From contig CAVTAP010000021.1 of the NCBI GenBank assembly GCA_963732695.1, positions 558,001-622,000 on the forward strand: a DNA stretch of 64,000 bases. The letters run 5' to 3'. A program made the translations under genes and the position numbers. The notes under the pieces were generated by a model. The model was given only the letters and a program-made list of their open reading frames with translations, searched no databases and was not told the origin of the DNA. Positions within the stretch are counted from its first letter, which is position 1; every line of letters begins with the position of its first letter. This document shows positions 52,359 to 61,906 of this stretch, one piece after another. Source of the stretch: CADEDH01 sp963732695 (lineage in GTDB: Bacteria > Actinomycetota > Acidimicrobiia > Acidimicrobiales > SZUA-35).

Positions 52359-53144
52359 ATGACCGACGTGACCAACCCGATGTCGCTGTTCGATCTCACC
52401 GGCAAGGTGGCCGTGGTGACCGGCGGCAGTCGGGGCCTGGGCAAGGCCATGGTGGAGGCGTTCGCCCGCCAGGGGGCCGACGTGGTGATCGCCAGCCGCA
52501 AGCTGCCGGCCTGTGAGGAGCTGGCCGCCGCGGTGACGGCCGAGACCGGCCGCCGGGCCGTGCCCGTGGCCTGCCACGTTGGCGACTGGGCCCAGTGCGA
52601 CGCCCTGTACGAGACGGTCTACGCCGAGTTCGGCCGGTGCGACATCCTGGTCAACAACGCCGGCATGTCGCCCCTGTACAACTCGTTGGTGGAGGTGACC
52701 GAGGCCCTGTTCGACAAGGTGATCGAGGTCAACCTGCGGGGCCCGTTCCGGCTGATGTCGCTGTTCGGGGACCGGATGAAGCGCGACGGGGGCGGCTCGA
52801 TCATCAACGTCAGCTCGATCGCGGCGGTGAAGCCCACCGAGGTCGAGGTGACCTACGGGGCGGCCAAGGCCGGCCTCAACAACATGACGATCTCGTTCGC
52901 CCGCACCTACGGGCCCGAGGTGCGGGTCAACTGCATCATGCCCGGCCCGTTCATGACCGACATCTCCAAGGCGTGGGACCTCGAAGCGTTCGCCGAGCGG
53001 GCAAAGACCGAGATCCCGTTGCTGCGGGGCGGGGAGCCGGAGGAGGTGGTGGGGGCCGCCCTCTACTTCGCCAGCGCCGCCAGCACCTACACCACCGGCG
53101 CCGTGCTCAAGATCGACGGCGGCACCGCCTTCACGCCGGCCTGA
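52359..53144 (+). CDS. Short-chain dehydrogenase/reductase
   Basis: This 261-residue classical SDR has VVTGGSRGLGKAMVEAFA (NAD(P) binding), NNAGMSP, the active-site Ser in IINVSSIAAVK, and Tyr-x3-Lys in TYGAAKAGLNNM. The end reads FASAASTYTTGAVLKIDGG, typical of 3-oxoacyl-reductase-like SDRs. It probably reduces or oxidises a hydroxyacyl or steroid-like substrate. It converges with the thiolase gene, with hairpin terminators between. Confidence 0.92.
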   Translation: MTDVTNPMSLFDLTGKVAVVTGGSRGLGKAMVEAFARQGADVVIASRKLPACEELAAAVTAETGRRAVPVACHVGDWAQCDALYETVYAEFGRCDILVNNAGMSPLYNSLVEVTEALFDKVIEVNLRGPFRLMSLFGDRMKRDGGGSIINVSSIAAVKPTEVEVTYGAAKAGLNNMTISFARTYGPEVRVNCIMPGPFMTDISKAWDLEAFAERAKTEIPLLRGGEPEEVVGAALYFASAASTYTTGAVLKIDGGTAFTPA

Positions 53145-53146
53145 GT

Positions 53147-53257
53147 GTCCCCTTCGGGGACCTGGAGTTCCGCCTGCGGCGCAACATCCCGGCCGGATCC
53201 CGACACCCCGGCCGAGGAAAACGGCCGCTGGCGGCCCCCGGAGGGACCGCCAGCGGC
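53147..53257. terminator. Convergent-gene terminator region with two hairpins
   Basis: GTCCCC-TTC-GGGGAC (53147-53161) lies two bases after the SDR stop. A larger stem GCCGCTGGCGG / CCGCCAGCGGC (53224-53234 with 53247-53257, 12-nt loop) lies 26 bp before the thiolase stop at 53283. They probably act on both strands. Confidence 0.55.
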
Positions 53258-53282
53258 GACGTGCTCGCAGTGGGAGCGGGCG

Positions 53283-54485
53283 TCAGCCCAGCTCGCTGCC
53301 CACGATCGACACGAAGCTCACGCACTCGCCGGGGGCGCCACCCAGGTTGTGGGTCATGCCCAGCTTCTTGCCGCCCTCGGTGACCGACTTGATCTGACGA
53401 TCGGCCGGCGCCTCCTGGCGCAGCTGGAGCCAGCACTCGAACAGCATCCGCAGGCCCGACGCCCCGATGGGGTGACCGAAGCTCTTGAGGCCGCCGTCGG
53501 GGTTGATCGGGAGCTCGCCGTCGAGGTCGTACGTACCGGCCAGCACCTCCTTCCAACCCATGCCCCGGTCGGCGAAGCCCAGATCCTCCATCAACACCAG
53601 CTCGGTGGGGGTGAAGCAGTCGTGGACCTCGGCCATGGCCAGCTCGGACCGGGGATCGGTGATCCCGGCCTGGGCGTAGGCGTCCTGGGCCGCCACCACC
53701 ACCTCGTTGAACGACGTGTAGTCGTAGTCGGGGTCGATGGGGCCGGCGGCCGGGCCGGCGGTGAAGGCCAGGGCCTTCACGTACAGCGGGTGATCGGTGT
53801 ACTTGTGGGCGTCCTCGGCCCGGCAGATGATGGCCATGGCCGACCCGTCGGACACGCCGGAGCAGTCGAAGATGCCGAGCTGCCCGGCGATGAGGGGGGC
53901 GTTGCAGATGACGTCCTTGCCCACCTCCTTACGGAACTGGGCCCGGGGGTTGCGGGCGCCGTTGAAGTGGTTCTTCCAGGCGATCCGGGTGAGCACGTCC
54001 TTCATCTCGGCCTCGTCGACGCCGTACTTCTTGGCGTAGGCCGGGGCGAGAAGCGAGAACATGGCGGGGGCGGTGAGCTCGGGCAGGGTGCCGTCGTCGG
54101 GGATGTTCGCCGTCACCAGGCCGGACATGCCGTTGTCCTTGAGCTTCTCCACCCCGATGGCGGCCACCAGGTCGTAGGCGCCGGAGGCCACGGCGTAGCA
54201 GGCGTTGCGGAACGCCTCGGAGCCGGTGGCGCACATGTTCTCGACCCGGGTGACCGGCTTGTAGTCGATCTTCAGGGCCCGGCTGAGCGTGAGGCCGGAG
54301 ATGCCGGAGCCCATGGTGCCGAACCAGTAGGCGTCGATGTCGGCCTGCTTGATGCCGGCCGAGGCGTAGGCCTCCTGGCTGGCCTCCACCAGCATGTCCT
54401 CAACCGACTTGTCCCAGTGCTCGCCGAACGGGGTGCACCCCATACCGACGATGGCGACCTGATCCTTGATGCCTCGTGAACCCAT
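53283..54485 (-). CDS. Thiolase family protein (SCP2-type acetyl-CoA acetyltransferase)
   Basis: This 400-residue thiolase starts IKDQVAIVGMGCTPFGEHWD. The nucleophile Cys is in VENMCATGSEAFRNACYAV, the late His in SFGHPIGASGLRM, and the C-terminal stretch is THNLGGAPGECVSFVSIVG. In the usual CxG position Asn-Leu-Gly-Gly is found, as in SCP2/Ltp-type thiolases that work with a DUF35/OB-fold protein. It is 95 bp downstream of the KAS-like/OB-fold fusion on the same strand. The pair probably forms a complex acting on acyl-CoAs. Confidence 0.9.
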   Translation of the reverse strand: MGSRGIKDQVAIVGMGCTPFGEHWDKSVEDMLVEASQEAYASAGIKQADIDAYWFGTMGSGISGLTLSRALKIDYKPVTRVENMCATGSEAFRNACYAVASGAYDLVAAIGVEKLKDNGMSGLVTANIPDDGTLPELTAPAMFSLLAPAYAKKYGVDEAEMKDVLTRIAWKNHFNGARNPRAQFRKEVGKDVICNAPLIAGQLGIFDCSGVSDGSAMAIICRAEDAHKYTDHPLYVKALAFTAGPAAGPIDPDYDYTSFNEVVVAAQDAYAQAGITDPRSELAMAEVHDCFTPTELVLMEDLGFADRGMGWKEVLAGTYDLDGELPINPDGGLKSFGHPIGASGLRMLFECWLQLRQEAPADRQIKSVTEGGKKLGMTHNLGGAPGECVSFVSIVGSELG

Positions 54486-54580
54486 TTGGTGGTACTTCCT
54501 TCTCGCGATGTTCTGGCGATGTGACGACGTTTGGCGACGTGGTGCTCGTCGGTTGGACGGACAGTGGAACAGACGGTGCG

Positions 54581-55990
54581 TCAGGACTCCGCCGGGCGGG
54601 CCTTCCAGAAGTAGTTGTGAACCCCGTGCGCCGTGACGAGGCGCCGGAAGGTCATGTTCACCCGATCGCCGATCTTCACCTGGTCGGGTGTGGCGTCGGT
54701 GAGCTGACACTGGAACCGCCCTCCGCCGTCGAAGTCGATGACGACGGCGATCACGGGCGGCGAGAGCGAGTAGGCGAGGCGGTCGATGGTGAAGGTCACG
54801 ACGGTGCCCGGCACGTCGGCCATGGGGACGGGCTCCATGTCGTCCACTGCGCCGCCCTTCACCGACACCCGCTGGGGGGGCAGGTGGATGGCGCCGCTCG
54901 TGCGGTCCTTGGAGCCGACGAAGGCGTACTTCCACTGGTCGGACCGGAAGGCCGGCGGAGCAGCCGGGGCCTCGGGGTCGGGCCGGCGGGGCGGTTCCCG
55001 CTCGAGGAAGCCCCGCCACGTGAGGAAGGTGTTGTACTCCAGCGAGTCGTTGCCGGCGGCGACCTGTTTGGCCACCGGCCTGACCGGGGTGTAGGCGCTG
55101 ATGGCGTCGGTGGTGCGGTAGAACCCGACGTCGACCCCGTCGGCCAGGTGGATCACCATGATCGTCTGGCCCGGTTCGGCCTGGTCGAGCACGGAGGCCA
55201 GGACGATGCCGGCATGAGGGCCACCGGTGTTGCCGATCACGTCGAACAGGTCGTTGGCCACCTTGGTGCCGTCGATCCCGGCCGCCTTGGCCGAGGCCTT
55301 CACCGCCCGGGTGTGGAGCCCGGCGATGATCACGGTGTCGATGTCGGACGGCTCGAGCTGGCACTCCTTGAACGCCGCGGTGCAGGCCTCGGTGACCAGC
55401 GGCAGGTAGACGTGCTCGCCGAAGCGCTCCTCCCACACCCGGGAGTAGTCCCAACCCGGCTGGCGCCACCGGTCGAGGAACTCGGCGGTGGACGAGGCCC
55501 CGCCGAGGAACTCGGCGATCACCGGGCCGTCGCCGTCGGAGCCGATCAGCCAGCCCATGGCGGCGTCGCCGTTGCCGGCCTCGTCGGCCGAACCGGGGCG
55601 GCCGGTGCGCACGTCGGCCGCCAGCACCAGGGTGGGCCGGGAGCCTTCGAGGGCCGAGCGGAGGGCGGCGTTGACCGACCGGGCCGAGCCACCGACGTCG
55701 CCGGCGAACACGTGCGACGGCAGATCGAGGGCGGCGTGGATGACGGTGGCGTTCGTCTTGTCCAGGTACGGCGGGGTGGCAGTGGCGAAGTAGATGCTGG
55801 AGGGCACGATCCCACCGGCGTTGCGCATGGTGGTGCGGGCCGCCTCCACTGCCATCGAGGTGGCGTCCTCGTCGTACGACGCCACCGACCGGGTACCCCG
55901 TCCGCCACCGGTGCCCAGCGCCTTGGTTATGGCACCCCGCTGCAACCGGAAGTAGGGCAGATAGGCCCCGTAGGCAATGATGCCGCGCAT
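54581..55990 (-). CDS. KAS III/HMG-CoA-synthase-like protein fused to DUF35/OB-fold domain
   Basis: This 469-residue protein has a thiolase-fold N-terminal part (IIAYGAYLPYFRLQRGAI, YFATATPPYLDKTNATVIHA) and a C-terminal OB-fold (DUF35) part from about residue 355 (VPGTVVTFTIDRLAYSLSPP, IGDRVNMTFRRL). Where HMG-CoA synthases carry the nucleophile Cys, the sequence reads FAGDVGGSARS (Gly near residue 97), so that Cys is absent. In archaea, thiolase, DUF35 and HMG-CoA synthase form one complex. Here two are fused and the third is next door. A structural or acyl-transfer role is likely. Confidence 0.82.
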   Translation of the reverse strand: MRGIIAYGAYLPYFRLQRGAITKALGTGGGRGTRSVASYDEDATSMAVEAARTTMRNAGGIVPSSIYFATATPPYLDKTNATVIHAALDLPSHVFAGDVGGSARSVNAALRSALEGSRPTLVLAADVRTGRPGSADEAGNGDAAMGWLIGSDGDGPVIAEFLGGASSTAEFLDRWRQPGWDYSRVWEERFGEHVYLPLVTEACTAAFKECQLEPSDIDTVIIAGLHTRAVKASAKAAGIDGTKVANDLFDVIGNTGGPHAGIVLASVLDQAEPGQTIMVIHLADGVDVGFYRTTDAISAYTPVRPVAKQVAAGNDSLEYNTFLTWRGFLEREPPRRPDPEAPAAPPAFRSDQWKYAFVGSKDRTSGAIHLPPQRVSVKGGAVDDMEPVPMADVPGTVVTFTIDRLAYSLSPPVIAVVIDFDGGGRFQCQLTDATPDQVKIGDRVNMTFRRLVTAHGVHNYFWKARPAES

Positions 55991-56089
55991 ACAACCCCCA
56001 TGGGTAGACGGATTGCGTTCAGCTTAGTTCGGCCCTGTGACACCGGGCCAGGCCACCGGCGCGCCAGCCCCGATCGTGTCGGAACAGGT

Positions 56090-56734
56090 CTAGGAATAGA
56101 AGGGGTTCTCGCCGGCGGCATGATCGGTGGCGTCGATCACGTCGGTGATCTCGGGCAGGGCGTCCATGAGCATGGACCGGATGCCGTCCCGCAGGGTCAT
56201 GGCGCTGGCGGCGCAGCCCTGGCACCCGCCGCCCATGGTGACGAGCACCCGGGTGCCGTCGATCCCCACCAGGCGGGCGAAACCGCCGTGGGCGGCCAGG
56301 GCGGGGTTGACGGCCTGGTCGAGCACGGCCTGGACCTTCTCCGGCAGCTCGCCGGTGAGCTCCAGATCCAGGCCGGCCAGGGGGTCCGGGGTGTTGGGGT
56401 TGCGGATCACGAGGCCGCCGGCCCCACTGGTGGAGGGCACGTCGAGCGTGGCGCCCATCATGCTGTCGACCGAGGCGGCGGGCACGATCACGGTGAGCTC
56501 GCCGTGGGTGCCCTGGGTGTAGACGGCGTCGTCGTCGGCTGCCTCGGCGATGGGCACGAGGTCGAGCGAGTAGGCGAACTCGGTCATGTTGGCCCCGGTG
56601 ATGGCCACCCGCAGCGCGGTGCCGGCCGGATCGTCCTCGCCCGCCCGTACCTCGAGCACCGTGGCCAGGGCCGATTCGGTGACGGTGAGCGGCACACCGG
56701 TGGTGAGGTCGTCGGTGGACTCGGTGGTGGTCAT
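56090..56734 (-). CDS. NfuA-like iron-sulfur cluster carrier
   Basis: This 214-residue protein has an A-type (IscA-like) N-terminal domain without its three Cys ligands (residues about 15-115) and a C-terminal NifU domain. The NifU part has AAHGGFARLVGIDGTRVLV and the cluster-binding Cys171-x2-Cys174 in GGGCQGCAASAMTL. This is the NfuA arrangement, which carries [4Fe-4S] to target enzymes. The ATG at 56734 is divergent from the glycosyltransferase gene. It could serve the ferredoxin or MoaA in this genome. Confidence 0.86.
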   Translation of the reverse strand: MTTTESTDDLTTGVPLTVTESALATVLEVRAGEDDPAGTALRVAITGANMTEFAYSLDLVPIAEAADDDAVYTQGTHGELTVIVPAASVDSMMGATLDVPSTSGAGGLVIRNPNTPDPLAGLDLELTGELPEKVQAVLDQAVNPALAAHGGFARLVGIDGTRVLVTMGGGCQGCAASAMTLRDGIRSMLMDALPEITDVIDATDHAAGENPFYS

Positions 56735-57028
56735 GGTGCGACTCCTGGGCCTGAGCCCGTGGGGTTTGGGACCGGGATTCCCGGCGGCCGTGCCGGACCA
56801 CGGGGGCGACGCTGCCCGCCGACGTCGAGACCGCCGGTGTGAAGGATACCGAACAGGAAACCGGCACGACAGTTCCGCCATTCCCCGGAGGGGGGTGCGG
56901 TGGCGGCGCGCCCCTCCGGCTGCGCGACGGATTTCGCGCCCCGCCCGCCGTCTGCGTCGCGCGACCTTCGAAAATCGTCGCGATCGGCACCGGGTGCAAT
57001 CGGTACCGCCGCCCTCCAGCCTGGAGCG

Positions 57029-58327
57029 GTGCGCTGGCTCGTGATCCTGGCTGTGGCGGTGCGGGTGGTGGCCGCCGCCGTGCTGGTGGCCGGCCCGTGG
57101 ACCAACCAGGCGACCGAGCTGGCCGGCTGGGACGTGGCCCGTTTCCAGCAGATGGCCGACGAGCCGGGCCGCCCCTACGCCGACCACGAGGTGGAGTACC
57201 CGCCGGGCAGCGTGGTGCTGATCGAGGCCCTGGCCGGGGGTGGCGTGGTACGCACCCACCGTCTGCTGGTATCGCTCTCGCTGGCCGTCGATCTGGGGGT
57301 GGCGGCGCTGGTGCGGCGAGTGGGGGGCGACCGGGCGGCCGGCGCCTACCTCCTGCTCGGCCTCCCGCTGGTGCCCATGGGCCTGCTGCGGTTCGACCTG
57401 TGGGCGGCCCTGGCCGCCATGGGGGCGATGGCCGTGGCGGCGACGACCACCGGCCGGCGCCCGAGCCCGACGCCCGGTGCCGAGCCCGATCGGGTCGGGT
57501 CGGCGAACACCGGGCCGGCGAACACCAGGCCGGCATCCGGCCCGGCGCTGGCGGCCGACGTCGCCGTCGGGTTGCTGGTGGCGGTCGGGGCCCTGGTCAA
57601 GGTGTGGCCGGCCCTGCTGGTGGCCGCCCTGTGGGCCGTGGGCCGGGGCCGGGCCGCCGCCGCCTCGCTGGTGGCCATGGCCGCGGCCGGCGCTGCCTGG
57701 TTGGCCTGGGCCGGTGCCGGTCTCGATCCGGTACGCCAGGTGCTGTCGCTGCGGGGCGCCACCGGCTGGCACGTGGAGAGCATCCCGGGCTCGCTGGTGG
57801 CGCTGTTCGGCTCCTCGGAGCCCGAGCTCCAGCTCGACGCCTTCCGCATCGGCCGCCTCGATTCCCGCCTGGTGCTGGCGGGCCGGGCGATCACGCTGGC
57901 CGTTGTTGCCGCTCTGGCCGTCGGGGTGCGCCGTACCCGGCAAGCGGCCCCCACCGGCCCGGGCGACCGCAGGGCGACCGGGATGGCGCTGGTCATGCTG
58001 GGGGCCACCTCCGCCCTGATCGTCACCGCTCCCCTCCTGTCGCCCCAGTTCCTGTTGTGGCTCACACCGTGGGCCGCACTGACGACCAGCTCCCGATCGA
58101 GCTCGCTGACCAGGACAGCCCATGGCCAGGTACCCGCTGTCCTCACCGGCGCTGCGGCAGTTCTCACCGGCGCCACCCTTGACACGTTCGGACCCGCTGG
58201 AGCGGGCCGCCCGCCGGCGGCCCTTCTCCTCCTGGCGCGCGACGTCGTGGTTGTCGGAATCGTGATCTGGTCGGTACTCAACGTGCAAATACGGGCTCGC
58301 GACGCTGGGCGCACGGCGGCACGTTGA
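57029..58327 (+). CDS. GT-C membrane glycosyltransferase (GT87-like)
   Basis: This 432-residue membrane protein has about ten hydrophobic helices and, after the first, an external loop with DVARFQQMADEPGRPYADHE and VEYPPGS. That EYPP region is typical of GT87/DUF2029 polyprenyl-phosphate-mannose-dependent transferases. It would transfer a sugar from a lipid-phosphate donor outside the membrane. The GTG at 57029, with a GGAG site, is chosen; upstream in-frame sequence is low-complexity. The stop is only 5 bp from the convergent acyltransferase. Confidence 0.75.
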   Translation: MRWLVILAVAVRVVAAAVLVAGPWTNQATELAGWDVARFQQMADEPGRPYADHEVEYPPGSVVLIEALAGGGVVRTHRLLVSLSLAVDLGVAALVRRVGGDRAAGAYLLLGLPLVPMGLLRFDLWAALAAMGAMAVAATTTGRRPSPTPGAEPDRVGSANTGPANTRPASGPALAADVAVGLLVAVGALVKVWPALLVAALWAVGRGRAAAASLVAMAAAGAAWLAWAGAGLDPVRQVLSLRGATGWHVESIPGSLVALFGSSEPELQLDAFRIGRLDSRLVLAGRAITLAVVAALAVGVRRTRQAAPTGPGDRRATGMALVMLGATSALIVTAPLLSPQFLLWLTPWAALTTSSRSSSLTRTAHGQVPAVLTGAAAVLTGATLDTFGPAGAGRPPAALLLLARDVVVVGIVIWSVLNVQIRARDAGRTAAR

Positions 58328-58332
58328 GCGGC

Positions 58333-60323
58333 TCAGACCCCCCTCAGCAGGGTATGGAAAAGGGATAAGAACCGGTCGGATTGCGCTGTAGTGAACTCGA
58401 CGCTCAAATGGCTCTGATCGGCATAGACGATCTTGTTGTCGGCCATTGTCCTGCAGCGTTCGACGACACAGATCCCGTCCGCTCCATCGAATACGCTCAA
58501 CCCCAGATCCTCGGCAATCTGGCGTGCGATGCCCCTCTCGGTGTCGACGTCGGCAAAGCCGACGTCCGAGTTGAAATCACACCTGTCTGCGCTCTTTTCC
58601 GGGCCAGGCACTCGACCGGGTCGAACGGCACCACCGGGTTGTCGAGGACCACAACAATCTCGGCGTCGGTCTGCTCTGTCAGCTGCGTGAGTGCAGAGCG
58701 AACCCCGGTCGTCCAGACCTCCACAGCCTCCTCCCCGCTCAGCACTCCCTGCTGCCCCAGGATTCGCCCCTGGTAGCTGGCGCTGGCCACCACGATCAAC
58801 TGTGGCTGGAGCCGGTCGATCTCCGCCTGCGTGTCGGTGAGATAATCACGGCACGCCGCCGACTCCCGGGTCGTGCCCGCCATGGCGATCGGGACGTCCC
58901 ACAACGGGCAACCGCCCCGGGTGCGCAATGCCAGCGGGAGACCGAGCTCGTCGGCTGCTGCAACCAGCCCGGGTGTCCAGTGGAACGCGTGCGAGTCTCC
59001 CACCAGCATGATCACACCGGCACCGGGCTTGCAGGCAGCCAGGTCGACCTGCTGGGCGATCCAACACGATCCCCAGTCCCGCTCTTCGCGGGCCCTCTGC
59101 ACCGCATTGAGGCGACGAATAAAGGGGTCATTCATGGCTTGAGCCTGACCACCGATGAGGACAAGACTACTTACGCCGACGACAACGGCGCACAAAACTC
59201 CGAGTACGAGAGACATACGGAATGAGCGCTGGAACAGTGGGCTGAAGCGAACAGGTCGCTCAACCAGCCGATACGTGACGATGGCTGGCACCAGCGAGGC
59301 GGCGCACACGGCGGAACGGAAGAGCACAGTCGTTGGGAATCCGACCACCGTGTTGGCAATGACCAGCATCGGCCAATGCCAGATGTACCACGAGTACGAC
59401 ACCCGCCCGATCTGCTGGAGTGGCTCGATCGAGAGTACACGGGTGAGAACCGAACTCTCCCCAGAGCCGCTGACGATCGCAGCAGCGGCGGCCGCCGTCG
59501 GCAGGAGGGCTGCCACACCGGGAAAGGGCGTGGTGGGCGTCAACACCACGAGCCCTGCGAGCAGCAGAACAGGCGATGCGATCCCCGCCACCCGAGCCAG
59601 GACCGGCGTCGTAGTCCGCCGTTGAAGGGCCAAGGCGAGGGCGATCCCGCACCCGATCTCCCACCAGCGGCTGGGAAGGCTGTAGTACGCCCACGGACTG
59701 CCGCGTTCGACCGTCCACAGCGACACGGCGAAGCTCATACCGCAACCGAGCAACAGTACGACCCACAGCAACCGGCGGAACGGGATCCAGCGGCGCAACG
59801 CAAGGCAGCCGACTATGCAAAGAGGCCACAGAATGTAGAACTGCTCTTCCACCGCCAGCGACCAAGTGTGGAGGAAGGGAGACGGCGCCCCACTCTCGGC
59901 AAAGTAGTTCCGGGCGTCAAGGGCGAAGCCGATGTTGCTTACATAGAGCGACGACCAAATCCCCTCGATGGCGATCTTGTTCCAGCGCAGAGCCGACAGC
60001 AAGACTCCGGAGACCAGAATCGTCGTGGTCACCACCGCTGTGAGTGCGGGCGTGAGGCGACGAAGCCGTCGAGCCCAAAACCACCGGAGCGAGATGGTAC
60101 CGGTCGTCTCGATCTCCCGAAGCAATACACCCATGATGAGGTAGCCGGAGATGACGAAGAAGACGTCGACACCGAGGAATCCGCCGCGGAGCGCCGGCAC
60201 GCCGGAGTGGAATCCGACGACGGCGAGGATAGCAACGGCCCGCAAGCCATCGATATCACCGCGATGACCGCCCCGTCCCACCCCGTCTCCCGCCACTGAT
60301 CCCACAATGTACCGGTACGACAC
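58333..60323 (-). pseudogene. Acyltransferase-3 (OafA/YrhL) with SGNH domain, frameshifted near its 3' end
   Basis: The membrane part (HRGDIDGLRAVAILAVVGFH, GGFLGVDVFFVISGYLIMGV, HTWSLAVEEQFYILWPL) and the start of the SGNH domain (MLVGDSHAFHWTP) lie in one frame. Its expected end (DFNSDVGFADVDTERGIARQ, then VYADQSHLSVEF with the Asp and His) lies in the next frame, finishing at 58333. They join at about 58595-58598, a TTTT run on the plus strand, where one missing base restores a full protein. A start at GTG 60323 or 60305 is likely. GC content is lower than in neighbours. The enzyme would O-acylate cell-surface glycans. Confidence 0.8.
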
Positions 60324-60343
60324 GAGCCGATTCCGACCCTCAA

Positions 60344-61375
60344 CGCCCTTCGTTCCGTCGTTGCCTGCGGCGGTGGGGTGACACCCTGTTCGAGTTGGCC
60401 GACGCGGTGCTGTACTCACCGGCACCGGTCGGATCAGTGCCCGGCCTCAGCCTCGAACCCGAGTTCCGCCGGTCCCACGGCAGCCTCTACAAGGCCCTGG
60501 CCGGCGGTGATGTGGACACCGACGGCCTCCGGGAATTGATGATCACCCACCGCCCGGCGGCCTGGCCCCTGGTCTATGCCGTCGACGCCTCGACCTGGGA
60601 TCGTTGTGATGCTGAGTGCAGCCCGGAGCGGGGGTTCCACTATTCGGCTTCGAAGCACTCGGCCGGCCAGCCGATCGTGGCCGGCTGGTAATATCAGTGG
60701 ATCTCCCAGCTGAGCTGGGACCCTGACAGCTGGACAGCTCCCATGGACGCCCTACGTATCAGCCCGGCCATGGACACCACCACCGCCACTGTCGACCAGA
60801 TCAAACGGCTGATCGGATCTGCTACCCACCAACCGTGAGGTCCCCCTGTTCGTCTTCGACGCCGGCTATGACGGCATCGCCCTCGGCCACGGCCTGGCCG
60901 GCACTCGGGCCGAGGTCCTGGTCAGGATCGCCTCGACCCGGGTCTTCGATCCCGACACCGAACCGCGCCCTGAGCCGCACGATCGGTCGTCCCCCGACGC
61001 CACGGACTACACGTCGTGCTCGCCGACGAGACCACCTGGCCAACCCCCAATGCCGAGCTCACGACCTCGGTTCCCCGCTACGGGAACGTGACGGTTACCG
61101 CCTGGCACCACCTCCACCCCAAGCTGCACGGCAGGGGCAAATGGAAAGACCACGACGAACCGCCGATCGTGCGAGGCACCGTGATCCGGGTCGAGGTCGA
61201 ACACCTTCCCAAACCGACCGGACGTGTGAACAAGACACTCTGGCTGTGGTGGTCAGGATCCGGTGAACCCGACCTCGATCGCTGCTGGCGGTCCTACCTC
61301 CGACGATTCGACATCGAGCACACCTACCGGTTCGCCAAAGGGACCCTGGGCTGGACCACCGCTTGGGAAGCACGA
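60344..61375 (+). pseudogene. Decayed DDE transposase (NF041680-like), several frames
   Basis: Pieces in order: FRRCLRRWGDTLFELADAVL to GQPIVAGW with a TAA stop at 60689; in-frame continuation YQWISQLSWDPDSWTAPMDA to 60838; then, in another frame, EVPLFVFDAGYDGIALGHGL; then, in a third frame from about 60980, LADETTWPTPNAELTTS to DLDRCWRSYLRRFDIEHTYR and GTLGWTTA. I recognise the domain order of a family of putative DDE transposases common in actinobacteria. A start codon is missing, and the 3' end is replaced by the IS5 remnant. It is a dead insertion sequence. Confidence 0.78.
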
Positions 61376-61870
61376 CGAACTGGTGGGCGTGGATCCGTCT
61401 GACGACCTCGACTCCGATGTGATGCTCCCGGCAATGTCGGATGAACTGGGCCTTGAACCCGGAATCGCACCACAGCTTGGAGAAACGGCTGGACCGCTTC
61501 CGGGCCTTGTCAGCCACGGTGATCCCACCAGCGTTGTCAGACGTGCTAGCAACCACGACCGTGATGGCGATCAGCAGGCCGAGGGAGTCGACGATCCCGA
61601 ACGTCTTGCGCCCCGAGATCTTCTTCCCGGCGTCGTAACCCCTGGTAGGACTGGTGACTGTGGCCGCTCCTCGCACGCTGCGGGCGTCCACGATCCCCGC
61701 TCACGGCTCCGCATCTCGGCCTTCGGCCTGGCGGACCATGCCCACCACGTGCGCGGCAACCGCAGCCCAGACCCCCTCATCGGACCACCTCTTGTGATAG
61801 CGATGCACCGTGTTCCAGTGTGGATAGTTCTTGGGCAGGGCCCGCCACTGACAGCCCGTGGCAGCAGTGG
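61356..61870 (-). pseudogene. IS5-family transposase remnant
   Basis: On the minus strand, CQWRALPKNYPHWNTVHRYH and KRWSDEGVWAAVAAHVVG are followed by an in-frame TGA. Then come IVDARSVRGAATVTSPTRGY and DAGKKISGRKTFGIVDSLGL, ending in HHIGVEVVRRIHAHQFVVLP. These are the N-terminal, DDE and distal parts of IS5-type transposases. The stop replaces a Ser found in relatives. The C-terminal portion and both ends are missing. It joins the other transposase remnant at about 61356-61375. Confidence 0.8.
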
Positions 61871-61906
61871 GCGAAACACCCTGGGCGGTTGCGCGTGCGG
61901 CAGGGA

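Noticed and set aside
53283..55994. A 903-residue frame suggesting a giant thiolase.
   Set aside because: The first half is the KAS-like/OB-fold gene in the wrong frame; the thiolase starts at 54485.
58333..58611. Independent 92-residue gene with a GTG start.
   Set aside because: It is the SGNH C-terminus of the upstream acyltransferase displaced by a one-base frameshift.
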